From NCBI GenBank assembly GCA_025356615.1, contig JANXSH010000483.1:1-6326 (forward strand): a stretch of 6,326 nucleotides of DNA, given 5' to 3'. Shown here in pieces: positions 1-5,411 of the stretch. The position numbers were made by a program, and so were the translations under genes. Numbering within the stretch: position 1 is the first letter of the stretch; every line of letters starts with the position of its first letter. This stretch comes from Planctomycetia bacterium. GTDB taxonomy: Bacteria > Planctomycetota > Planctomycetia > Gemmatales > Gemmataceae. The notes beneath the pieces were generated by a model, which was not told the origin of the DNA, did not search any database, and saw only the letters and a program-made list of their open reading frames with translations.

Positions 1-1141
1 CGCTCTCGCGCTCGGAACTGATGAGGCCGGCCGCAAGGCTCGGCGCGAACAGGATGAGTAGGGCGATTTGTAACAGCACCAGCGCGCCGCCGATTTGCTC
101 GAACCCCCACCCCAGTGCCCCGGAGGCCGCGATGTAGCTCAACCCCAGCGACAGGATGGCGCACAGGGCGATGAGGCGCAACGTCCAGTGCGACCGGCCG
201 AACCGACGGGAGCGGAACTCTTTGACGAGGACGGGATTGACCCACAGGCTCATACTACCGGACCGGCGCTGCGGGTCGATGAGGTAGAAGAACCGTCGCA
301 GTCGTCGTCCGCCCGTCGAGCGGTCCTCGGTCATGACGCCGGCGGCCCGCGCCCGGTCGAGCAGGCGGTGATTCAGCCGGGTCACGGTAGCCAGGGCAAA
401 GATTAGGCTCGCCAGACTCGCCATGATCGCGTAGCGATAGGCCACGCTGTATCCGGCGACCATGCCGGACGCGCCGACATCGCCCTCGCCGAGCAGCTCC
501 ATGACCGCCGGGACAGGCGACAGGCAGCGCAGCCAGGACGCTCCCTGGGCCACTAGGTCCGTATCGCCGCGCATCAGGGCGTGCGGCACTTGTGTAAGGA
601 CGGCCAGCGCCAGCACCAGCGCGTAGGTCGTGCGGAGGGCACCGTCGGTAGTCTGACATCGGCTGCTGACGAGCAACGCCAGGGTAGCCAATTGCACGGC
701 TGCGAGGGCCAGCACGCCGTACAGCTCACTGATGCCGCCCTGGACGCCTGAGCCGCCCAGCGCGTAGCAAGCAGCTGCGGCGGGAAACGTCATGACCAAC
801 AGGACGAGGCTGAATCCCAGCACGCCGGCCAGTTTGCCCAGGTAGATCGATAAGGCCGACATCGGCGAGTTGAGCAACAGCGCCAGGGTTCCCTTGATCT
901 TCTCGCGCACCAACGAGGTAGCCGGGAAGGCGGGCACCAGCAGCAGGACGCCCGCCAGCAGACCGTAGCCGAACACGCGCAGCACCTGGAGCGAGCGCTC
1001 GCCGCTGAGGTCGGAGGTGTCTCCCGTCGGCCAGCGCACCAGAACGAGCAGGGCACAGCCGAGGGCCAGGCCCACCTGGAGGACGAGGGCGCGGCGTGTA
1101 CGCAGCGCGTCGAGCAATTCGCGACGGATGATGGGGTTCAC
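1..1141 (-). CDS. ABC-2 type transporter permease, two-unit, 3' end outside window
   Basis: Membrane subunit of an ABC transporter, working with the ATPase encoded just upstream. I translated it from GTG at 1141; the frame stays open to base 1, giving 380 residues, and continues beyond the window. It begins MNPIIRREL, followed by hydrophobic segments near residues 18-35, 53-78, 101-128, 139-160, 170-188 and 238-262. A first ABC-2 motif is VREKIKGT (78-85) with LLLNSPMS (88-95). A second unit starts at NPVLVKEF (302-309), has helices near 318-338 and 352-375, and reaches SSERES (375-380), the start of the matching E-R motif. The GTG overlaps the ATPase stop codon (GTGA), and GGAGG lies 4 nt upstream, so translation is probably coupled. 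The GTG start is supported because the N-terminus matches the start of the second unit. Substrate is unknown. Family assignment is firm; the GldF-like analogy is an inference. Confidence 0.88.
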   Translation of the reverse strand, partial: MNPIIRRELLDALRTRRALVLQVGLALGCALLVLVRWPTGDTSDLSGERSLQVLRVFGYGLLAGVLLLVPAFPATSLVREKIKGTLALLLNSPMSALSIYLGKLAGVLGFSLVLLVMTFPAAAACYALGGSGVQGGISELYGVLALAAVQLATLALLVSSRCQTTDGALRTTYALVLALAVLTQVPHALMRGDTDLVAQGASWLRCLSPVPAVMELLGEGDVGASGMVAGYSVAYRYAIMASLASLIFALATVTRLNHRLLDRARAAGVMTEDRSTGGRRLRRFFYLIDPQRRSGSMSLWVNPVLVKEFRSRRFGRSHWTLRLIALCAILSLGLSYIAASGALGWGFEQIGGALVLLQIALLILFAPSLAAGLISSERES

Positions 1142-2115
1142 GAGACCTCCGCAGGCTGGGCACTGTCGGAGCGAGCGAAGGTCATGAACGCCTCCTCGAG
1201 ATCGGTCTGCACCTCGCGGAATTGCGCGACGGTCACGCCCGATTGGATCAGGTCGGCGAGGAGGCCGGCCAGCTGTTCCTCGCGGCGAGCGGTGTTGAAA
1301 CGCACCGCGGCCTCCGCCAGCGACGACGTGATCTCGGCACCGACTTCGATGTGTTTGCGGATGACCGCGATGGCGGCGTCGATCTGGTCCGCCTGGGTCA
1401 ACAACACCTCGAGGGGTCGGCGCGGACTCAACTGGCGGGTAATCTCCTCCAGCGTGCCGAAGGCGCGAAGCCGGCCGCGCGTGATGATCGCCACCACGTT
1501 ACAGATCCGGGCCAGTTCCGGCAGGACGTGGCTCGTGACGAGCAGCGTCTTGCCCTGGTCGGCCAGGTCGAGCAGCAGTTGCCGGATTTCGATTCGCGCC
1601 TGCGGGTCGAGGCCGTTGGCCGGCTCGTCGAGGATGAGCAACTCCGGGTCGTGCATCAGGGTGCGGGCGATGCCCACGCGCTGCTTCATGCCGTGGCTGA
1701 GAGCTTCCAGGTAGAGGTCGCCATAAGTGCCGGCACCGGCCATGTCGAGGACCGCGCCGGCCCGTTTCGCCCGATCCCGGCGGGGGATGCCGAACGCCGC
1801 GCCGAAGAAATCGAGATACTCGCGGACGCGCATGTTGTCGTAGGAGCCGAACGTGTCCGGCATGTAGCCGACCAGGCGTTTGAGCTGGCTTGCCTTGGCG
1901 ACGCAATCCACCCCGGCGACGCGGGCCGAGCCGCTCGTCGGGCGGGCCAGGCCGACGAGGATCTTGATGGTGGTGGTCTTGCCGGCCCCGTTGGGGCCGA
2001 CGAAACCGAGGATCTGCCCGCGCTCGACGGACATCGTCAGACGGTCCAGGGCCAGGAATTTGCCGTATTTCTTGGTCAGATCCTTGGTCTCGATGATCGG
2101 CGGACCAGCGGTCAT
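1138..2115 (-). CDS. ABC transporter ATP-binding protein (GldA/NatA-like, ABC-2 export type)
   Basis: ATPase subunit of an ABC transporter, 325 residues, predicted cytoplasmic and bound to the permease encoded next. Visible motifs are Walker A GPNGAGKT (40-47), signature LSHGM followed by KQR (139-146), Walker B LLILDEP (159-165), D-loop GLDP (168-171) and the switch histidine in TSH (196). The region around 235-325 is the C-terminal extension common in ABC-2 exporters, ending with the typical DLEEAFM segment. Two sites depart from the textbook: the Q-loop position reads GYMPD, with Asp87 where Gln is usual, and the signature has HG instead of GG. As I recall, both variants are common in planctomycete and GldA-like homologues, so the enzyme is probably active. 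The ATG at 2115 is supported by GAGGA 6 nt upstream. Length is normal for the family. The substrate cannot be inferred. Confidence 0.95.
   Translation of the reverse strand: MTAGPPIIETKDLTKKYGKFLALDRLTMSVERGQILGFVGPNGAGKTTTIKILVGLARPTSGSARVAGVDCVAKASQLKRLVGYMPDTFGSYDNMRVREYLDFFGAAFGIPRRDRAKRAGAVLDMAGAGTYGDLYLEALSHGMKQRVGIARTLMHDPELLILDEPANGLDPQARIEIRQLLLDLADQGKTLLVTSHVLPELARICNVVAIITRGRLRAFGTLEEITRQLSPRRPLEVLLTQADQIDAAIAVIRKHIEVGAEITSSLAEAAVRFNTARREEQLAGLLADLIQSGVTVAQFREVQTDLEEAFMTFARSDSAQPAEVS
1146..1150 (-). promoter_or_regulatory. Ribosome-binding site for the permease, inside the ATPase gene
   Basis: The minus strand reads GGAGG ending 4 nt before the GTG at 1141. The site lies within the last codons of the ATPase gene. 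Together with the 4-nt GTGA stop/start overlap it supports GTG as the start and coupled translation of the two subunits. The spacing is shorter than ideal. Confidence 0.5.
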
Positions 2116-2121
2116 GCAATT

Positions 2122-2126
2122 TCCTC
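2122..2126 (-). promoter_or_regulatory. Ribosome-binding site of the ABC ATPase gene
   Basis: The minus strand reads GAGGA 6 nt before the ATG at 2115. This is the clearest Shine-Dalgarno-like sequence in the window and fixes the start of the ATPase. It lies between the 204-nt inverted repeat and the gene, so the repeat is in the leader or upstream of the promoter. Confidence 0.6.
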
Positions 2127-2161
2127 GTGAGGCGTTGTTAGACGAGTGGTATCATTTCCGG

Positions 2162-2188
2162 GTTAGCGTGATTTCTCCGGTCACTAAC
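2162..2188. other. Small hairpin upstream of the ABC ATPase gene
   Basis: GTTAGCGTGA at 2162-2171 pairs with TCACTAAC at 2181-2188: 8 base pairs with a 2-nt bulge (CG) and a 9-nt loop. It lies 47 nt upstream of the ATPase start codon and overlaps the left end of the large inverted repeat. It could be an operator or an mRNA leader hairpin, or chance. I see no convincing promoter boxes beside it. Confidence 0.3.
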
Positions 2189-2224
2189 AGTAGGTTCAAA
2201 GATCCCAGTTGGTCGCTGGTTAGA

Positions 2225-2247
2225 CCCCACCCCCCAACCCCCTCCCC
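2225..2247 (-). other. G-quadruplex motif, minus strand (left arm)
   Basis: Read on the minus strand, this segment has G-runs of 4, 5, 6 and 4 separated by loops of 1, 2 and 1 nt (A, TT, T). It fits the standard four-run quadruplex rule with very short loops. It is the mirror of the motif at 2326-2348 in the other arm and would be present in an mRNA reading from the large gene into the ATPase gene. Folding is predicted only. Confidence 0.6.
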
Positions 2248-2261
2248 TGAAGGGGAGGGGG
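2238..2261. other. Short G/C hairpin inside the left arm
   Basis: The sequence runs CCCCCTCCCCT at 2238-2248 and its exact complement at 2251-2261, a stem of about 10 base pairs closed by a TGAA loop. The right arm carries the same hairpin in slightly decayed form at 2312-2335 (loop region TTTTA). Each arm is therefore a palindrome in its own right, which fits a dispersed hairpin repeat present twice. There is no following T-run, so it is not a typical terminator. Confidence 0.6.
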
Positions 2262-2325
2262 AGCCGGAGGCATGAGTGATCGGGTCACGTCTCCCACTGG
2301 CGGGTATTGCTCCCCCTCCCTTTTA

Positions 2326-2348
2326 GGGGAGGGGGCTGGGGGGTGGGG
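2326..2348 (+). other. G-quadruplex motif, plus strand (right arm)
   Basis: The plus strand has G-runs of 4, 5, 6 and 4 separated by loops A, CT and T. It is the partner of the minus-strand motif in the left arm, so the two DNA strands carry quadruplex potential 78 nt apart. The prediction rests on the sequence rule alone. Confidence 0.6.
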
Positions 2349-2454
2349 TCTAACCTGCGACGCCCCCGTTCCCTTGAAACTACTGTTACGCTCCCGGCTC
2401 GCCGAACACCGATTCCTTCACACGCTTTCAGGGGAGAATAATTCTTGGCATCCC

Positions 2455-5028
2455 TTACCGCTCCGGCAGGGTCCGCCCCGTCACTTCGAGTTCGATCGAG
2501 CGGAGGATCCACTTGGCGTCGCCCGGCCCCAGAGGTTGTCCTTTTTTCTCTCCCGCCGTGTCGCCCACATCGAGACGGAGGTGCAGCCCTCCCCTCTCGT
2601 CCAGCTTCAGCAATTTCGGCTCGGCGATTTCGACGCGGACGGTATCCAGGGGACTCTCGACCCGATGTACCTCGGTGAATGCCTCGCCGTCCCGCGCCGA
2701 CACCGTCACGCGCCGCGAGGCGGCGTCGATCCGCACGGTGAGCCGGACACGTTCGATCTGCATCGGCAACACAGCGCTGGGCAACTGGAAACGCAAATGC
2801 TGCTCGGCGGCTTGCCCGAAATCCCTCACGAGACGCATCACGTTGCCATCCTGGAGGCGCTGGTACGACACCAGAGCCGCCGGGACGGTCACGCTCGTGT
2901 CGGCGGCTGCGGGCTGTAGTTCCAGCGGGACGACGAGCAGGGCGTCGCCGACCATCCTCGAACCTTCAGACAGCCGGAAACGCATGTCGAGGGGGTCGGC
3001 CCAGGCCAGCAGGATGTTCCGGCCTCGAAGGTGGGCCGGCGGCTTCTCGAGGAATCGACGGTACAATTCCTGTCGGCGTTGCTGCCGATCACTCAGAAGC
3101 GTTCCGGCGAGGAATCGGTCCGCAGGGAGAGTGTCCCGACCGTTGGCGTGGAAGGTGCCGTCCGCATCCAACCGAACGGAGAGCAGCCGGTCGGTGGGGG
3201 TGAGCAGAACGGCGTCGGACGCCTTGCGGAACGGCCCCGTCGTTAGCACGCCTTCGATACCCTCCGTCGTGGTGCGAGCGATCGCGCGGATCGGTTCGTT
3301 CGTGGCGATCGGACGGCGGAACACTGCCTTCCGCACCCCCACGGGGAGCGTCAGGCCGTCCCAGTGCCATGCGTCGATGTCGTCGAGCATCAGTCGGCGC
3401 GTCTGTCCTTCGACGCCGGCCTGGTCGATATCGAACAGGCCACCCTGGTCGGCCCCCATCGCGGCGGGTCCGCCCTCGGTACGGTACGCCGCCAGCAGTC
3501 CACGAACCGACGCATCTTGCCCACCCGGTGCGGGTTCGACCACCTGGCCGAAGGCCACCGTAGGCTCTGCGGCGCGCCGGGAGAGTTCGCCGAGCAGGAG
3601 CAACACGCCTGCCGCGAGCAGGGCCAGCCCCGGCGCGGACCACCCCAGTGCTTCGCGCCGACGGGGGCCGCGCAGCACCAACGACAGTACCAGCACACTC
3701 GCCAGGAACCCCCCGAAAACGAGCGCCACGCTGCCACGACCCACGACGGCGTAGCCGATCTCGGCGGTCAGGGATGGGCCGAAAGCGTCGGCGGGGAAGG
3801 AGTCCTCCTCGCCGGTTGTGTGGACCGCTTCAGCAAGGGGCCGAAAGTGATCCAGAGGTACAGCGAGATTCGGGAAGTCGGGGAAGGGCGAGGGAGGATC
3901 ACTCACCGGACCAGGACGGAACGGCATCCCTAGAGGCGGGATCCCGCCTTGCCCGCCTGATCGATTGGGTATCCCGGCTTGTGGCGGAGTGATGCGGGGG
4001 CGCACCCATCCACGCGGGGCCAAGGTCGAGAAGATGATTTTCCCGCGCCCCACCGGTCGCATGAACCACACCGGCCAGCCGTCGAGGGTGTAGCGCGGCT
4101 CCTCGTCGGGGGGCAGCAGAACGCGGACGAACTCCACGGGCCGCTCGTGTTCCGTCGCGGTTTCCCTTCCCTTCCGATCGGCGATGCGGAGTGTCGTCAG
4201 CGAGAGCCGGTCTACCACCTGGAAGTCGATGCCGTCCCCCAGCAGCGGGCCAATGAGATCGGCATCGACGCGGTCGAGCATCACCCACACCGTCCCGCCG
4301 CCTACGAGCCACTGACGCACGGCTCGCAGCCCGATGGGGTCTTCGGCGATCCGGTTCGAAGCGAGAACCAGGTGATCGATGCCATCGAACGCCTCGGGCG
4401 TGACGGGCAAAGGGCCGCTCCGAACCACCGGGGTAAGCGACGACAGTCCGACCGCGCCTCGGAGTGTCCGCGCCAACTGAATGATCTCGCCTCGGGGCGA
4501 AGTCGGCTTGGGCAATTCGCCGTACACGAGTCCCTCCAGCGCTTCGTCGTCGAGATAGAGAGTCGTGTATGCCTCGCGCTTGCGGTAGAGCACCTCACGC
4601 GAGCGGATGCGTTCCTCGCTCTTCGGCTTGATCTGCTTATCGTCGCCATCCGTCCGGTCATAGAGCAACATCTGGATCGACCGCAGTAACTCTCTCTTTT
4701 CGGCGGGGACAGGCCCGGTGAGAAGCCACGACGAGAGGGTCGCGCGAGCGGGAACCCAAACATCACGGCCGTATTGGACGCGGTCCAGTGGGGTGTCGGG
4801 CCGGCCCTCGTAGAAGAACAGTAAGCGAGCCTGGCGGTCGATATCACTCTGGTTCGTGATGCTGAAGTCGAACGTCCCCCAGGCTTCGGTGACGCTCGAG
4901 CGCATGCCACTACCAATCACGCCATCGAGGCGCAGGGCGGGGGGATCCTGCGCCGCCGCCGGGGCGACGATCAGCCCACATAGTAGGGAGAACAGCCCCG
5001 CGCGGAAGGAGAGAGTAGATGGAAACAT
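2455..5028 (-). CDS. Large exported membrane-anchored protein with GATase1-like domain, function unknown
   Basis: 857 residues from ATG at 5028. The start gives a clean signal peptide: MFPSTLSFR, a hydrophobic core, and likely cleavage after APAAA near residue 26. A beta-rich, Ig-like stretch (about 28-165) is followed by an alpha/beta region (about 175-340) containing LVLASNRIA (~219) and WLVGGGTVWVMLDRV (~239-253), which resembles GATase1-like domains of planctomycete proteins and GldG. A Pro/Gly-rich linker spans about 345-387. Two helices follow (about 432-451 and 464-484) with the basic loop RGPRRRE between them, so both large domains should be outside the cytoplasm. The 370-residue C-terminal part looks beta-rich and is unrecognised. 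No catalytic motif is evident. An in-frame TTG at 5076 would add 16 residues, but that lengthens the signal-peptide N-region; neither start has a good ribosome-binding site. It may be the accessory subunit of the ABC transporter encoded downstream, by analogy with GldG. Confidence 0.85.
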   Translation of the reverse strand: MFPSTLSFRAGLFSLLCGLIVAPAAAQDPPALRLDGVIGSGMRSSVTEAWGTFDFSITNQSDIDRQARLLFFYEGRPDTPLDRVQYGRDVWVPARATLSSWLLTGPVPAEKRELLRSIQMLLYDRTDGDDKQIKPKSEERIRSREVLYRKREAYTTLYLDDEALEGLVYGELPKPTSPRGEIIQLARTLRGAVGLSSLTPVVRSGPLPVTPEAFDGIDHLVLASNRIAEDPIGLRAVRQWLVGGGTVWVMLDRVDADLIGPLLGDGIDFQVVDRLSLTTLRIADRKGRETATEHERPVEFVRVLLPPDEEPRYTLDGWPVWFMRPVGRGKIIFSTLAPRGWVRPRITPPQAGIPNRSGGQGGIPPLGMPFRPGPVSDPPSPFPDFPNLAVPLDHFRPLAEAVHTTGEEDSFPADAFGPSLTAEIGYAVVGRGSVALVFGGFLASVLVLSLVLRGPRRREALGWSAPGLALLAAGVLLLLGELSRRAAEPTVAFGQVVEPAPGGQDASVRGLLAAYRTEGGPAAMGADQGGLFDIDQAGVEGQTRRLMLDDIDAWHWDGLTLPVGVRKAVFRRPIATNEPIRAIARTTTEGIEGVLTTGPFRKASDAVLLTPTDRLLSVRLDADGTFHANGRDTLPADRFLAGTLLSDRQQRRQELYRRFLEKPPAHLRGRNILLAWADPLDMRFRLSEGSRMVGDALLVVPLELQPAAADTSVTVPAALVSYQRLQDGNVMRLVRDFGQAAEQHLRFQLPSAVLPMQIERVRLTVRIDAASRRVTVSARDGEAFTEVHRVESPLDTVRVEIAEPKLLKLDERGGLHLRLDVGDTAGEKKGQPLGPGDAKWILRSIELEVTGRTLPER

Positions 5029-5096
5029 AGTACATTGGGGGAACGAGAATCGGGACCGGGGGAGGGCCGTCGGCAACAGTCTCCAGAAGCACTACC

Positions 5097-5198
5097 TTGG
5101 CAAGAAAGAGAGTCGAGGACTGATGGTACGCATGATAGGCAGACGCACCAGCATTGGTGCGATCTGCGTCAACCGCATTCGATTCTCGTTCTTGCCAA
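5097..5198. repeat. Nested inverted repeat upstream of the large exported-protein gene
   Basis: The outer arms TTGGCAAGAAAGAGAGTCGA (5097-5116) and 5179-5198 are complementary at 18 of 20 positions. Inside them is a second hairpin: 5139-5150 pairs with 5155-5167, 12 base pairs with one bulged base (A5162) and a GCAT loop. The element ends 69 nt before the ATG of the large gene, on the transcript side. It may be a structured mRNA leader or a small non-autonomous mobile element; no target duplication is visible. It resembles neither of the other two repeats in the window. Confidence 0.65.
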
Positions 5199-5201
5199 AT
5201 C

Positions 5202-5229
5202 ATCGTATCGAGCGACGTGAGCAAGACAA
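5202..5229 (-). promoter_or_regulatory. Weak candidate sigma-70 promoter for the large exported-protein gene
   Basis: The minus strand reads TTGTCT (5229-5224), a 16-nt spacer, then TACGAT (5207-5202). Each box matches its consensus at 4 of 6 positions. If real, transcription would begin just before the nested inverted repeat and include it in the leader. Matches of this quality arise by chance, and promoter rules in this group are poorly known. Confidence 0.2.
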
Positions 5230-5264
5230 GGGGCAACCCCCAGCCAATAAAAAGCAACAACCTG

Positions 5265-5401
5265 AAAAGCGGCTAACCACAGAGGCACAGAGGACACAGA
5301 GAAGAACGAGTTAAGAGAGGAGGGTACACACTCTTGATTTCTGTCTTTACCCTCTCTTCATCCTGTGAATTGCTCTGTGATCACTGTGGTTAGCTTCTTT
5401 T
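5265..5401. repeat. Long imperfect inverted repeat with CACAGAG units, after the DUF4159 gene
   Basis: The outer ends AAAAGCGGCTAACCACAG (5265-5282) and 5384-5401 are complementary at 16 of 18 positions. The complementarity continues inward with gaps through CACAGAG and AAGAGAGG segments to a centre near 5333. The left arm has three CACAGAG units (5278-5284, 5286-5292, 5295-5301). I recognise the CTAACCACAGAGGCACAGAG type as a dispersed repeat seen in many environmental bacterial genomes, from memory only. It begins 10 nt after the DUF4159 stop codon in the direction of transcription and could act as a bidirectional terminator or mRNA 3'-end stabiliser, although no strong T-run follows directly. 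It and the 5097-5198 repeat account for most of the 383-nt gap (5029-5411), in which I see no supported gene. Confidence 0.7.
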
Positions 5402-5411
5402 CGGTCTATGG

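Larger units (their letters stand above)
2185..2388. repeat. 204-nt inverted repeat (MITE-like or paired dispersed repeats)
   Basis: This element fills most of the 339-nt gap (2116-2454) between the large exported-protein gene and the ABC ATPase gene; I see no gene in that gap. The arms are 2185-2264 and 2309-2388, aligned without gaps, around a 44-nt centre. By hand alignment, the inner 47 nt of each arm (2218-2264 against 2309-2355) match at 44 positions, including an unbroken 18-nt stretch GGTTAGACCCCACCCCCC. The outer 33 nt match at 22 positions, with a well-kept edge of TAACAGTAG. No flanking target-site duplication is evident. It encodes no transposase. It may be a non-autonomous mobile element, or two copies of a dispersed C-rich repeat inserted head to head. 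If transcribed it would form a very long stem and could affect readthrough from the upstream gene. Confidence 0.8.

Noticed and set aside
255..1163. Several short minus-strand frames (255-659, 726-1163, 790-1056)
   Set aside because: All are out of frame with the continuous permease reading frame that runs from 1141 to the window edge and carries the ABC-2 motifs.
1222..2130. A 302-residue plus-strand frame across the ABC ATPase gene
   Set aside because: It is antisense to a gene with all ABC motifs intact. Its composition is that of a high-GC shadow frame.
2238..2261. Intrinsic terminator after the large gene
   Set aside because: The stem is strong but no T-run follows it on the minus strand, and it lies about 190 nt beyond the stop codon.
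2218..2355. CRISPR array or riboswitch as an explanation for the repeated C/G-rich arms
   Set aside because: There are only two copies, in opposite orientation, and no regular spacers. The fold is a simple palindrome without a known ligand-binding core.
2513..3754. A 413-residue plus-strand frame across the large exported-protein gene
   Set aside because: It is rich in Ser, Arg and Pro without recognisable domains and lies antisense to a long frame with a signal peptide and membrane helices.
4910..5260. A 116-residue minus-strand frame with a hydrophobic N-terminus beginning MLLFIGWGLPLVLL, read from a TTG at 5260
   Set aside because: It runs through both arms of the nested hairpin and then overlaps the signal-peptide region of the large gene in another frame. 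It has no convincing ribosome-binding site and its C-terminal part looks like out-of-frame translation. A gene remnant cannot be excluded.
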